A stretch of DNA of 64,000 nt, taken from contig JADJGF010000001.1 in assembly GCA_016708125.1 (NCBI GenBank), positions 3,866,001 through 3,930,000 on the forward strand, read 5' to 3'. A model generated the notes under the pieces. That model worked only from the letters and a program-made list of their open reading frames with translations, had not been told where the DNA came from and searched no databases. Below are positions 55,055-63,508 of this stretch, piece by piece; within the stretch, counting starts at the first letter, position 1, and each line of letters begins with the position of its first letter. The position numbers and the translations under genes are program-made. This stretch comes from Ignavibacteriota bacterium (GTDB lineage: Bacteria; Bacteroidota; Ignavibacteria; Ignavibacteriales; Melioribacteraceae).

Positions 55055-56329
55055 TTGAAAAAAAATCTATCATCTAAAAATAAATCGCTTAAGCATTGGC
55101 AAATAAAAATCTTTAGTGCAACATGGATTGCGTATGTCGGATATTATTTTGCACGCAAAGCATTTTATGTAGTTAAAAGTCCGCTTGCAGATTCATTAAG
55201 TTTTACTGCATTAGATTTAGCCCATCTCGGAACAGCTTATTTAGTTTTTTACATGGTAGGTCAATATTCAAGTGCATATTTTGGAAGGAAACTTGGTCCA
55301 AAACTTTTATTACTTCTTGGAATGGGTATTTCTTTAACATGTAATTTTGTTTTTGGGCTTTCAAATAGTTTTTGGACAATTTTACTATTTCTATCATTAA
55401 ACGGTTTGGCTCAGGGTACTGGATGGCCCGGATGTATTGGATCACTTGCATTTTGGTTTAAACGGGAAAAAAGAGGAACAATATTAGGATTTTGGTCAAC
55501 ATGCTATCAAGTGGGATCTGTAATTTCAACTTCTTTTGCAGCATACATTCTTGGTGAGTTTGGCTGGAGATGGTCTTTTTTTGGAGCTTCAATTGTATTA
55601 CTGATTATTTGGTTTATTGTATTATTTATGCATCCAAACAGACCAGAAGATGTTGGACTTGAACCAATTGAAGAAGAAGATGTAACTTGTGAAAATGAGA
55701 ATCTTAATTCCGGTAAATTGGGTTGGTCAAAAGATGTATGGGCTACCGTTATTACAATGGGTTTAATCTATTTTACAATAAAATTTTTACGTTATGCTCT
55801 TTGGAGTTGGGTTCCGTTTTTTTTCAATAAGAATTTTTCTATGGATGTTAGTAATGCGGGATATTTATCAGTAGTATTTGATTTAGCTGGATTTGCCGGT
55901 GTTTTATTTGCAGGTTTTGTATCCGATAAAATTTTTAAAGGAAAACGATCTTTATTATCGGCAATTATGCTTAGTCTTATGGCTTTTGCTTTTATATTGA
56001 TGTATGTTAAAGGCGAATCAAGTTTATTATTTTTTACTATTTCTATGGGAATTGCCGGATTTATGTTATACGGACCGGATTCTCTAATTTCCGGTGTGGG
56101 TGCAATTGATGTTGGTTCAAAGCGAGGGGCATTAACTGCTGCGGGAATTATAAACGGAACAGGTTCAATCGGTCCAATTTTCCAAGAAGAAATTATTGGA
56201 TGGCTTTATACAAAATACAATCAAGAATTAACTCCTATCTTAATTTTATTAGTCTCAATGGCGCTTTTAAGTGCGTTACTTACTTTTTATCTTTGGTGGA
56301 AATCAAAGAAAGGTGAAGTAAATTTATAA
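55055..56329 (+). CDS. MFS transporter of the organophosphate:phosphate antiporter type (GlpT/UhpC-like)
   Basis: This 424-residue protein starts with TTG (no ATG is found before the first membrane segments) 2 bp after the previous stop. About 12 membrane segments are visible. The N-terminal WIAYVGYYFARKAFYVVK (near 24-41) and NGLAQGTGWPGCIGSLAFWF (near 115) are typical of the OPA group that exchanges glycerol-3-phosphate or hexose phosphates for phosphate. A cytoplasmic loop (about 205-225) separates the two halves. It is the last gene of the operon, and its likely substrate type fits the phosphosugar-sensing regulator at the start. Confidence 0.87.
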   Translation: MKKNLSSKNKSLKHWQIKIFSATWIAYVGYYFARKAFYVVKSPLADSLSFTALDLAHLGTAYLVFYMVGQYSSAYFGRKLGPKLLLLLGMGISLTCNFVFGLSNSFWTILLFLSLNGLAQGTGWPGCIGSLAFWFKREKRGTILGFWSTCYQVGSVISTSFAAYILGEFGWRWSFFGASIVLLIIWFIVLFMHPNRPEDVGLEPIEEEDVTCENENLNSGKLGWSKDVWATVITMGLIYFTIKFLRYALWSWVPFFFNKNFSMDVSNAGYLSVVFDLAGFAGVLFAGFVSDKIFKGKRSLLSAIMLSLMAFAFILMYVKGESSLLFFTISMGIAGFMLYGPDSLISGVGAIDVGSKRGALTAAGIINGTGSIGPIFQEEIIGWLYTKYNQELTPILILLVSMALLSALLTFYLWWKSKKGEVNL

Positions 56330-56508
56330 AATGCTATTTCCCAATACCTCACTTCCCCTTTTACAGTTTTTCTTTTATCTGAGATGATTTTTTTGAAAAA
56401 TATTTTTCTGAATAAAAATCAATTTACATTTAGTTCAAAAAAATTTTATAAAGAATATAAGTTAAAATTTAGATGTCAGATTTGGGAAGGATTTTAAGTT
56501 GATAATTT

Positions 56509-56545
56509 TTAAAGACTCAACTTCAATACGAAATTGAGTCTTTAA
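56509..56545. terminator. Bidirectional stem-loop between convergent genes
   Basis: A 12-bp perfect stem TTAAAGACTCAA / TTGAGTCTTTAA encloses a 13-base loop. It lies between the convergent genes ending at 56329 (plus) and 56563 (minus) and can fold on both strands. U-runs after the stem are short. Confidence 0.65.
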
Positions 56546-56562
56546 GAAATTCTTATGCAGTT

Positions 56563-58017
56563 TTATTTTAATTCTTTTACAAAAATATTTTTAAAAGAAA
56601 CTCTTGCATCGCTATCATGATTTTGCAATCCAAAGTAACCGGAGGAAGAAAAATCTTTAATTTTACCTCTTGGTTCGGCATTCCAATCATTTACTAAAAC
56701 ATCATTAAGTTCTACTTTTATATTATTTCCAACAACTGTAATTCTGTAATGATTCCATTCACCGGTTGGTTTCACTGCATCTTCTTTAGCTGGTTCAGCA
56801 TCGTATACAGAGCCGGTTTTATGACTTGGATCGGCATCATCATCAATTTGAATTTCAAAAGAATGATATATATAATCATCACTTGTAACAACTTCCGGTA
56901 CTCTAAAAAATATTCCGGAATTTGTTTGAGGAGCCAAACATTTATATTCTAAATCAAGAACGAAATTATCATATTTTTTTACGCTATACCAAAATAATCC
57001 CATACCACCGCTTGATGTAAGAACACCCGTATTTTCATCCAAATCAAAATATCCAGGACCATAATGGTTCCAACCATGTTTATTGTATTTTCCATTATCA
57101 TTTGAACCAAGAACTTCTGTAAAACCTTTGTAATAAGTTATACTTTTAATATAATCCAATCCTTTAGCTATTGACGAACTTGGATCAGGTTGTTCATCTT
57201 CCCTTTCATGCTCGATAGAAAAAGTTCCTTTGTAATTTTGAAGTGTTAACTCAGCTAAAATATCATGAATATTAACTTTGCCAGAACCGAATGGAACATC
57301 TTCAGCTTCTTTAACACCGGCTTTATCTAAATCTTTAAGATGAACATTATGAATTCTTCCTTTAAATAATCTCAAAGCTTCAAGAGGATTTATTCCGCTT
57401 CTTAGCCAATGACCGGTATCTCCGCAAATTCCAATTCTCGAATCAAGACCATCAACATTTTTCATAACAGTTTCGGGATTCCAATATTTTGAAGGCTGCG
57501 GATGATTATGAATTCCAACTTTTATATTGTATTCTTTTACCATTTTATCAACAATTGAATAATCATCATAACTAGGCTCTAACATTATGACTTTAATTCC
57601 CATTTTTTTTGCAAAGTCAAAAGTTTTTCTTGCATCGGTTTCATTGTTTTCAAAATTAGTTACACCAAATGCACGTAAAGTAATTCCGTATTCTGCAAGT
57701 TTATCTTTAACCATTTTCATATCATCTTCACTCATTCCTGGACGCATTGTTTTTTCATCATTGTTTGCGAATAATTTTTGACCAGGAAAAGCTTCAAGAT
57801 ATTTTATTCCTAATTTGTTAACTTTTTCTAAAGTTTCCATAAACGAAAGTTGTCTAAATGTCCAGCATTGCATTGCCGCAGGAATTTCTTTAATTCTTAC
57901 ATCAGAATAATTTGTTTTCATAACTTCTTCTTTTACATCATTTAATTTTTTTTGTGAAAAAATATTTGATAATGAAATTAGAAATAATAATAAAGTCACA
58001 TATTTGAGTTGTTTCAT
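56563..58017 (-). CDS. Secreted fusion of a sugar isomerase/epimerase TIM barrel and a DUF1080 domain
   Basis: This 484-residue protein has a signal peptide ending IFSQ. Residues 45-295 form an AP-endonuclease-2-like TIM barrel. Its metal-ligand candidates are IMLEPSY, VGIHNHPQ near 170, GICGDTGHWLRSG near 195, IHNVHLKDLD near 225 and GTFSIEHERED near 268. Residues 300-484 form a DUF1080 sandwich (TNSGIFFRVPEV near 370, EWNHYRITVVGNNIKVELND near 425, YFGLQNHDS near 462). The two functions are separate genes at 14218 and 15205/15846. One chain holding both argues that their steps follow each other. It is followed 12 bp away by, and shares direction with, a Gfo/Idh/MocA gene upstream. Confidence 0.88.
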   Translation of the reverse strand: MKQLKYVTLLLFLISLSNIFSQKKLNDVKEEVMKTNYSDVRIKEIPAAMQCWTFRQLSFMETLEKVNKLGIKYLEAFPGQKLFANNDEKTMRPGMSEDDMKMVKDKLAEYGITLRAFGVTNFENNETDARKTFDFAKKMGIKVIMLEPSYDDYSIVDKMVKEYNIKVGIHNHPQPSKYWNPETVMKNVDGLDSRIGICGDTGHWLRSGINPLEALRLFKGRIHNVHLKDLDKAGVKEAEDVPFGSGKVNIHDILAELTLQNYKGTFSIEHEREDEQPDPSSSIAKGLDYIKSITYYKGFTEVLGSNDNGKYNKHGWNHYGPGYFDLDENTGVLTSSGGMGLFWYSVKKYDNFVLDLEYKCLAPQTNSGIFFRVPEVVTSDDYIYHSFEIQIDDDADPSHKTGSVYDAEPAKEDAVKPTGEWNHYRITVVGNNIKVELNDVLVNDWNAEPRGKIKDFSSSGYFGLQNHDSDARVSFKNIFVKELK

Positions 58018-58029
58018 AAAATCTCCATT

Positions 58030-59280
58030 CTATTTTTTTAATTTTGGATTCCATTCGCCTTTAGCAACTTTTGGAACAAAAGTATCTAAATCCGGCGGAG
58101 GAAATTTAATTGTTGTTTCTTCTTCAGCACTTTTGTAAGCTGACATTAATAATTCTGTAACATTCACTCCATCGCTAAAATTTTCCTCAGGTCTTTTTCC
58201 ATTTAGGAAAGATTGTACCATGTGCCTATTTTCAACATCGTAACCATATGCATTTTCTTCATTACTTACAATCGGCATTAAGCCAACTTCGGCATTTTGT
58301 TTTTCTACCAAATCTTCTCCCTGCTTACCTTGAATATCTCTGCTTAAAAATATTTTCATATCTGTATCAAGCGAATTTATAGAAAGAGAATATTCGGGAC
58401 CAAGAACTTCCATACTTAATCTCAAACCGGCTCCAACATAGCACCAAGAAGTTGTGGTTTCAACAATAATTTTATCATTGTTTTCATCTTTATATTCAAT
58501 TACTGAACGAGCATAATCTTCAGAAGGTCGGTTTTGATAATCCACTTTTCCATTGCTATTTTTTGAAAGAATTTGAGAATATTTTGGAATTTGCCATTTT
58601 AAACATTCTGTATGTGCAGTTATTTTTACCGGAGTTAAACTTTCCCGCGGTTTTCCGGGTTCTGTTAACAAATAACGCGCAACTTCAACGGAGTGACACA
58701 TCATATCATTTAATACTCCTCCACCTTGTAATGAACCTTCCCAAAACCAAGGCATATGTGGACCGCTATGTTCTTCCGCTGCCCTTGCTAAATATGGTCT
58801 TCCGGCATTTGCTCCTCGAGACCACAATAATTGTTTACCTCTATTTGTGGTTGGAGCAAAAATTTGATCTTCTAAATATCCGTCTAATAAATTTACTTTT
58901 TCAGCAAGTTCCAACATTTTTTTTGCTTCATAAACATTTCTTCCTAAAGGTTTTTCGCATGCTACACCAATCAGTTCGCCCTTCCCAGATTCAATTGCAT
59001 TTACAATTTCTTCCATAACTTCAAGTCGCGTAAAATTTGGAGTTAAAATCCAAACCGCATCTATATTCGGATCAGCAACTAAATCAGCTATTGAATTATG
59101 AACTTGTGGTTCGCCAACTTTTAACTGTTTAACCAATGCTGCGGCTTCATTTGCAGAATTAATATTTTTATCAAAAATTCCGTTTATATCTCCGTCACGA
59201 ACAGAAACCCATGAACGAATGTGAAATCTTCCGATAAATCCGGTTCCAATTATTCCAACACCTAATCTTTTTTTTACCAT
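58030..59280 (-). CDS. Cytoplasmic Gfo/Idh/MocA family oxidoreductase
   Basis: This 416-residue protein has no signal. The Rossmann motif is GVGIIGTGFIGRFHIRSW (7-24) and the EKP motif is at 109-111 (ACEKPLGRN). The C-terminal domain includes LQGGGVLNDMMCHSVEVARY near 183. It is longer than the 20025 enzyme. It lies between a secreted TIM/DUF1080 fusion (12 bp downstream) and a transporter gene (30 bp upstream). This suggests that a sugar brought in by the transporter is oxidised or reduced here. Confidence 0.88.
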   Translation of the reverse strand: MVKKRLGVGIIGTGFIGRFHIRSWVSVRDGDINGIFDKNINSANEAAALVKQLKVGEPQVHNSIADLVADPNIDAVWILTPNFTRLEVMEEIVNAIESGKGELIGVACEKPLGRNVYEAKKMLELAEKVNLLDGYLEDQIFAPTTNRGKQLLWSRGANAGRPYLARAAEEHSGPHMPWFWEGSLQGGGVLNDMMCHSVEVARYLLTEPGKPRESLTPVKITAHTECLKWQIPKYSQILSKNSNGKVDYQNRPSEDYARSVIEYKDENNDKIIVETTTSWCYVGAGLRLSMEVLGPEYSLSINSLDTDMKIFLSRDIQGKQGEDLVEKQNAEVGLMPIVSNEENAYGYDVENRHMVQSFLNGKRPEENFSDGVNVTELLMSAYKSAEEETTIKFPPPDLDTFVPKVAKGEWNPKLKK

Positions 59281-59310
59281 ATTTTTTCCTTTAAAATTTT
59301 TCTAAAAATT

Positions 59311-60495
59311 TTAAGCTTTATTTTCTTTAAACATTAATCCAAAAAATAACATTACAATTGCAGCAAAAATAGCTGGAATATACCAGAAATTCTGCCATTC
59401 AATTAAATTATTTCCGGTGATAATATTATTAAATAAAATACCGGCAATTTGCGATCCGATTAACATTCCTAAACCATATGTTGCAAGAATGATAAACCCT
59501 TGAGCTTGTCCACGAATATCAACTGGAGCAGTTTTATCCACATAAATAAATCCGGCAACAAAAAAGAAATCATAACAAATTCCATGTAAAATTACTCCCG
59601 AAATTATCATCCATGCAATTGAATCATCTGCTCCTAATGCAAACAGAAAGTAACGTAATGCCCAAGCTGCCATTCCGGTAAGCAACATTTTTTTTACACC
59701 TAAAATTGGAAATAACATCGGCATAATTAGAATGAACACTACTTCTGACATTTGTCCGAATGACATAACAAAAGCAGGATTTTCAATTCCGGTTTCATTT
59801 ATATAAACAGGAGCATATGCATAATAAACAGCCAAAGGAATGCTAATTAAGAATGAACTTATAATAAAAATTGTAAAAGATTTTGTATTTAATCTTTTTA
59901 TCGCATCAATACCTATAATTTTTCTAAAAGAAGTTTTTTCACCTTTTGCCGGAGGTGGAGTATGTGGAAGTGTAAAACTAAAAAAGCCCATAAGTAAACT
60001 TACAATACCGGCAATTGTTAACGGAAGTGAAGATTCATCAGCGCCCAAAATTTTACTCACAAATATTCCAGCAATAATCCAGCCGATGGTTCCGAAAACT
60101 CTGATTACGGGAAAATCTTTTTCTTGGTTGTTAAGATTTGCAAATGCTAATGAATTTGTTAATCCAACAGTAGGCATGTATGCTAACATATGAATTAACA
60201 AAAGTAAGATGAAAAGCGTTGGTGATGTTTCAGCGGCAAACGGAGTTAATAAAATTGAAATACCGCCAATGATATGCAAAACGCCTAAAACTTTTTCAGT
60301 TGCAAAAAATCTATCTGCAACCATTCCCAAAAAAAACGGTGAAATTATTGCTGAAATAGGACTAACAGTATAAGCCCAATGAATTACCGAAGTCATTCCA
60401 ATTGCGTTCATATAATTTCCAACCGTTACGTACCATGCCCCCCAAATTGCATACTGAAGAAACATCATAATACCTAATCTTACTTTTACGTTCAT
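59311..60495 (-). CDS. MFS transporter, nucleoside:H+ symporter-like
   Basis: This 394-residue protein has about 12 membrane segments. The start MNVKVRLGIMMFLQYAIWGA is typical of the NupG/Nuc_H_symport branch, as is PTVGLTNSLAFANL near 110 with the following VIRVFGTIGWI. Members of this branch near carbohydrate genes often carry sugars or sugar derivatives rather than nucleosides, so the substrate is open. It is the first gene of the minus-strand group with the Gfo/Idh/MocA and TIM/DUF1080 genes. Its promoter must lie in the 275-bp divergent gap before 60771. Confidence 0.85.
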   Translation of the reverse strand: MNVKVRLGIMMFLQYAIWGAWYVTVGNYMNAIGMTSVIHWAYTVSPISAIISPFFLGMVADRFFATEKVLGVLHIIGGISILLTPFAAETSPTLFILLLLIHMLAYMPTVGLTNSLAFANLNNQEKDFPVIRVFGTIGWIIAGIFVSKILGADESSLPLTIAGIVSLLMGFFSFTLPHTPPPAKGEKTSFRKIIGIDAIKRLNTKSFTIFIISSFLISIPLAVYYAYAPVYINETGIENPAFVMSFGQMSEVVFILIMPMLFPILGVKKMLLTGMAAWALRYFLFALGADDSIAWMIISGVILHGICYDFFFVAGFIYVDKTAPVDIRGQAQGFIILATYGLGMLIGSQIAGILFNNIITGNNLIEWQNFWYIPAIFAAIVMLFFGLMFKENKA

Positions 60496-60613
60496 TAAAT
60501 CTCTCCGGAATCTGAATAAAAAATTATTAACTAATAATAAAATAAATTATTTTACTTTGTGATAAAAATAAATCTTAAAAATGTTGAGGCAATAAAAAAA
60601 AAATATTATATTG

Positions 60614-60634
60614 CAAGTAAAACGATTGTTCTTA
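60614..60634. promoter_or_regulatory. Possible operator half-site related to the 4082 palindrome
   Basis: AAACGATTGT at 60620-60629 is identical to the centre of the palindrome at 4082-4101 read on the other strand. The flanks here are not symmetrical. It lies in the divergent gap between the transporter gene and the Gfo/Idh/MocA gene. Confidence 0.25.
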
Positions 60635-60770
60635 AAATAAACTAAATTTTTATTTAATTCCATAAACAAATATCAAACATTTTTTTTAGTTTTAGATTAT
60701 CTTAATAATTAAGTTAAATAATCACAAAATTTCATACAATAAATTATTCCTTTTACACATAGGAGTTAAA

Positions 60771-62120
60771 ATGGATAAGAAAGACTTAACAAGTAATGAT
60801 TCAAAAAATGGAATTTCAAGGCGAAGTTTTATTGGAAGAACCGCTCTCGCAACTGCTGCATTTACAATTATACCTCGCCATGTCTTAGGTGGAAAAGGCT
60901 ATATTGCACCAAGTGATAAATTAAATATTGCATGCATAGGAATTGGCGGAAAAGGTGTTGAAGATTCAGAAGCAATGCAAAATGAAAACGTTGTTGCTCT
61001 TTGTGATGTTGATGATGTAAGAGGAGCCGAAACAAGACTTAAATATCCAAACGCAAAATTTTACAAAGATTTCAGAGTTCTTTTAGAAAAAGAAAAAAAT
61101 ATTGATGCAATTACTGTTAGTACCCCAGATCATACACATGCTATAATAGCATATACTGCAATAACACTTGGTAAACACGTCTATGTTCAAAAACCATTAA
61201 CACATACAGTTTATGAAGCAAGAAAACTTGCTCAAGCTGCAAAAGAATATAACATTGTTTCTCAAATGGGAAATCAAGGACATGCTAGTGATGGTGCACG
61301 ATTAATAAATGAATGGATTGCAGACGGTGCAATCGGTGATGTTCACGAAGTTCATACTTGGACAAACAGACCAATTTGGCCGCAAGGAATAAAAAAACCT
61401 GAAGAAATTCCATCATTACCAAATTATTTAGATTGGAATTTATGGCTTGGACCTGCACCATATAGAGAATATCATCCAGCTTATCATCCATTTAGCTGGA
61501 GAGGCTGGTGGGATTTTGGAACCGGTGCACTTGGTGATATGGGTGCTCATATTTTAGATCAACCATTTTGGGCTTTAAATCTTGATTTTCCCGACACAAT
61601 TCAAGCTACATCATCCGAATTTAATGAAGAAACCTTCCCCGTTTCCTCAATTGTAACTTGGACATTCCCGGAAAAAGATGGAAGAGCTCCGGTTAAAATA
61701 GTTTGGTATGATGGCGGGCTTATGCCTCCTAGACCAGAAGATTTGGAACCCGGAAGAAAACTTGGAGTTTGCATTTACTATGGATCTGATGGAAAACTTA
61801 TGCATGATAGTTATGGAGAAAGTCCACGTTTAATCCCCGAAACAGCAATGAAGAATTTTGATATGCCAAAGAAGACTTTATTAAGATCCCCAGGCATTTA
61901 TGAAGAATGGATTCAAGCAATTAAAAATGGTACAAAAAGCACAACTGATTTTGAATATAGTGCAAAATTAACAGAAACAATGTTACTTGGAAATGTTGCT
62001 ATTAAATTGAAAGAAAAAAATACAATTTTGGAATATGATGGTAAAAAAGGTCAGTTTACAAACATGGATGAAGCAAATGAATTGCTGACAAAAAAATATC
62101 CCCAAGGTTGGGAAATGTAA
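60771..62120 (+). CDS. Tat-exported Gfo/Idh/MocA family oxidoreductase (QKP variant)
   Basis: This 449-residue protein has a twin-arginine signal (ISRRSFIGRTALATAAF, RR at 17-18). The Rossmann loop is CIGIGGKGVED (55-65). The catalytic-lysine motif reads QKP (140-142) instead of EKP; the lysine is kept. The C-terminal domain includes WWDFGTGALGDMGAHILD near 244 and WNLWLGPAPYREYHPAYHP near 223. A strong AGGAG precedes the ATG at 60771. It is divergent from the transporter gene and is followed 38 bp later by another exported Gfo/Idh/MocA gene, so the two may act as a pair on one glycan. Confidence 0.9.
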   Translation: MDKKDLTSNDSKNGISRRSFIGRTALATAAFTIIPRHVLGGKGYIAPSDKLNIACIGIGGKGVEDSEAMQNENVVALCDVDDVRGAETRLKYPNAKFYKDFRVLLEKEKNIDAITVSTPDHTHAIIAYTAITLGKHVYVQKPLTHTVYEARKLAQAAKEYNIVSQMGNQGHASDGARLINEWIADGAIGDVHEVHTWTNRPIWPQGIKKPEEIPSLPNYLDWNLWLGPAPYREYHPAYHPFSWRGWWDFGTGALGDMGAHILDQPFWALNLDFPDTIQATSSEFNEETFPVSSIVTWTFPEKDGRAPVKIVWYDGGLMPPRPEDLEPGRKLGVCIYYGSDGKLMHDSYGESPRLIPETAMKNFDMPKKTLLRSPGIYEEWIQAIKNGTKSTTDFEYSAKLTETMLLGNVAIKLKEKNTILEYDGKKGQFTNMDEANELLTKKYPQGWEM

Positions 62121-62158
62121 AATATTTTAATTCAACTTTAACTAAAAAATAAAATATT

Positions 62159-63499
62159 ATGGATCAAAATAATTCTGGATTTTCTCGTAGAGATTTTCTT
62201 AAAACTTCAGCAACAGTTGGCATTGGATTGTTTGTTGCACCTTATATTAAAACTTCAGGTCAAAAATCATCAAGCAATGATATAAATGTTGCACTACTTG
62301 GTGCCGGAGCTGAAGGTCAAGTTTTAATGGATGCATGTCTAAAAATTCCAAATATTAGATTTAAAGCAGTCTGTGATATTTGGGAAAATTATCATTTAAC
62401 TCGTGCAACAAGATTACTTAAAAAATTTGGTCATGATGCAAATGGTTATATTGATTATAGAGAAATGTTAGCAAAAGAAAAAGACTTGGATGCTGTAATT
62501 GTTGCAACTCCGGATTTTTGGCATGCTCGTCACTCTATTGATTCTATGGAAGCTGGATTACATGTATATTTAGAAAAAGAGATGGCAAATACTTTAGAAG
62601 GTGCACGTCAAATAGTTAATGCTGCCAAACGAACCGGAAAAATTGTTCAAGTCGGCCATCAAAGAAGAAGCAATCCGTATTATTTGCATTCATATAATAA
62701 TTTGATAAAAGATGCCAGACTTCTTGGTAAAATTACAACCGTAAATGGTCAATGGAATAGATCTGTTCAGCCGGATAATGGCTGGCCGCAAAAATTTCCT
62801 ATTCCAAACCATATTCTAAGTAAATACGGTTATAATAATATGCAAGAACATAGAAATTGGCGATGGTATAAAAAATTAGGCGGTGGACCAATTGTAGATT
62901 TAGGCTCACATCAAATTGATATTTACACTTGGTTTTTGGGTGTTCCTCCAAGTTCAGTAATGGCAAGCGGCGGAACTGATTATTATGAAAAAAGTACACA
63001 TGAATGGTATGATACAGTATTAGCAACCTTTAAGTATAATACACCGAGCGGAATTGTAAGAGCTTTTTATCAAACAATTACTACAAATAGCAACCAAGGA
63101 TATTTTGAAACTTTTATGGGTGATCAAGGAGCTTTAACAATTTCAGAATCTGCCGGAAGAGTTGGAGTTTATAAAGAAGCCAACGCTCCTCTTTGGGATC
63201 AATGGGTTACAAAAGGATTACTTGATGCACCAAAAGAAGATGCAAAAAAGGAAAATACTGCGGCAATTTTAGATGTTCGTGAAACTGCTGCGCCGCCAAA
63301 ATATTCATTACCAATTCAATTTAATGATCCATATCATAAACCTCATTTGGAAAATTTCTTTAATACAATTAGAGGGAAAGATACTTTAAATTGTCCGGTT
63401 GAAGTTGGTTATGAAACTGCCGTTGCTGTTTTAAAAGTTAACGAAGCAATTCAAGCTAAACGTGAAATTAATTTTAATCCATCCGAATTTAAAATTTAG
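62159..63499 (+). CDS. Tat-exported Gfo/Idh/MocA family oxidoreductase (EKE variant)
   Basis: This 446-residue protein has a twin-arginine signal (FSRRDFLKTSATVGIGL, RR at 10-11). The Rossmann loop is ALLGAGAEGQVLMDA (45-59), and the motif that is normally EKP reads EKE (139-141). The C-terminal domain shows GGGPIVDLGSHQIDIYTWFL near 241. An insertion of about 30 residues near 355-380, rich in Lys, Glu and Ala, is unusual. It shares direction and close spacing with the gene at 60771 and with the CX3CH protein that starts 9 bp downstream. Confidence 0.88.
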   Translation: MDQNNSGFSRRDFLKTSATVGIGLFVAPYIKTSGQKSSSNDINVALLGAGAEGQVLMDACLKIPNIRFKAVCDIWENYHLTRATRLLKKFGHDANGYIDYREMLAKEKDLDAVIVATPDFWHARHSIDSMEAGLHVYLEKEMANTLEGARQIVNAAKRTGKIVQVGHQRRSNPYYLHSYNNLIKDARLLGKITTVNGQWNRSVQPDNGWPQKFPIPNHILSKYGYNNMQEHRNWRWYKKLGGGPIVDLGSHQIDIYTWFLGVPPSSVMASGGTDYYEKSTHEWYDTVLATFKYNTPSGIVRAFYQTITTNSNQGYFETFMGDQGALTISESAGRVGVYKEANAPLWDQWVTKGLLDAPKEDAKKENTAAILDVRETAAPPKYSLPIQFNDPYHKPHLENFFNTIRGKDTLNCPVEVGYETAVAVLKVNEAIQAKREINFNPSEFKI

Positions 63500-63508
63500 A
63501 TATAATTT

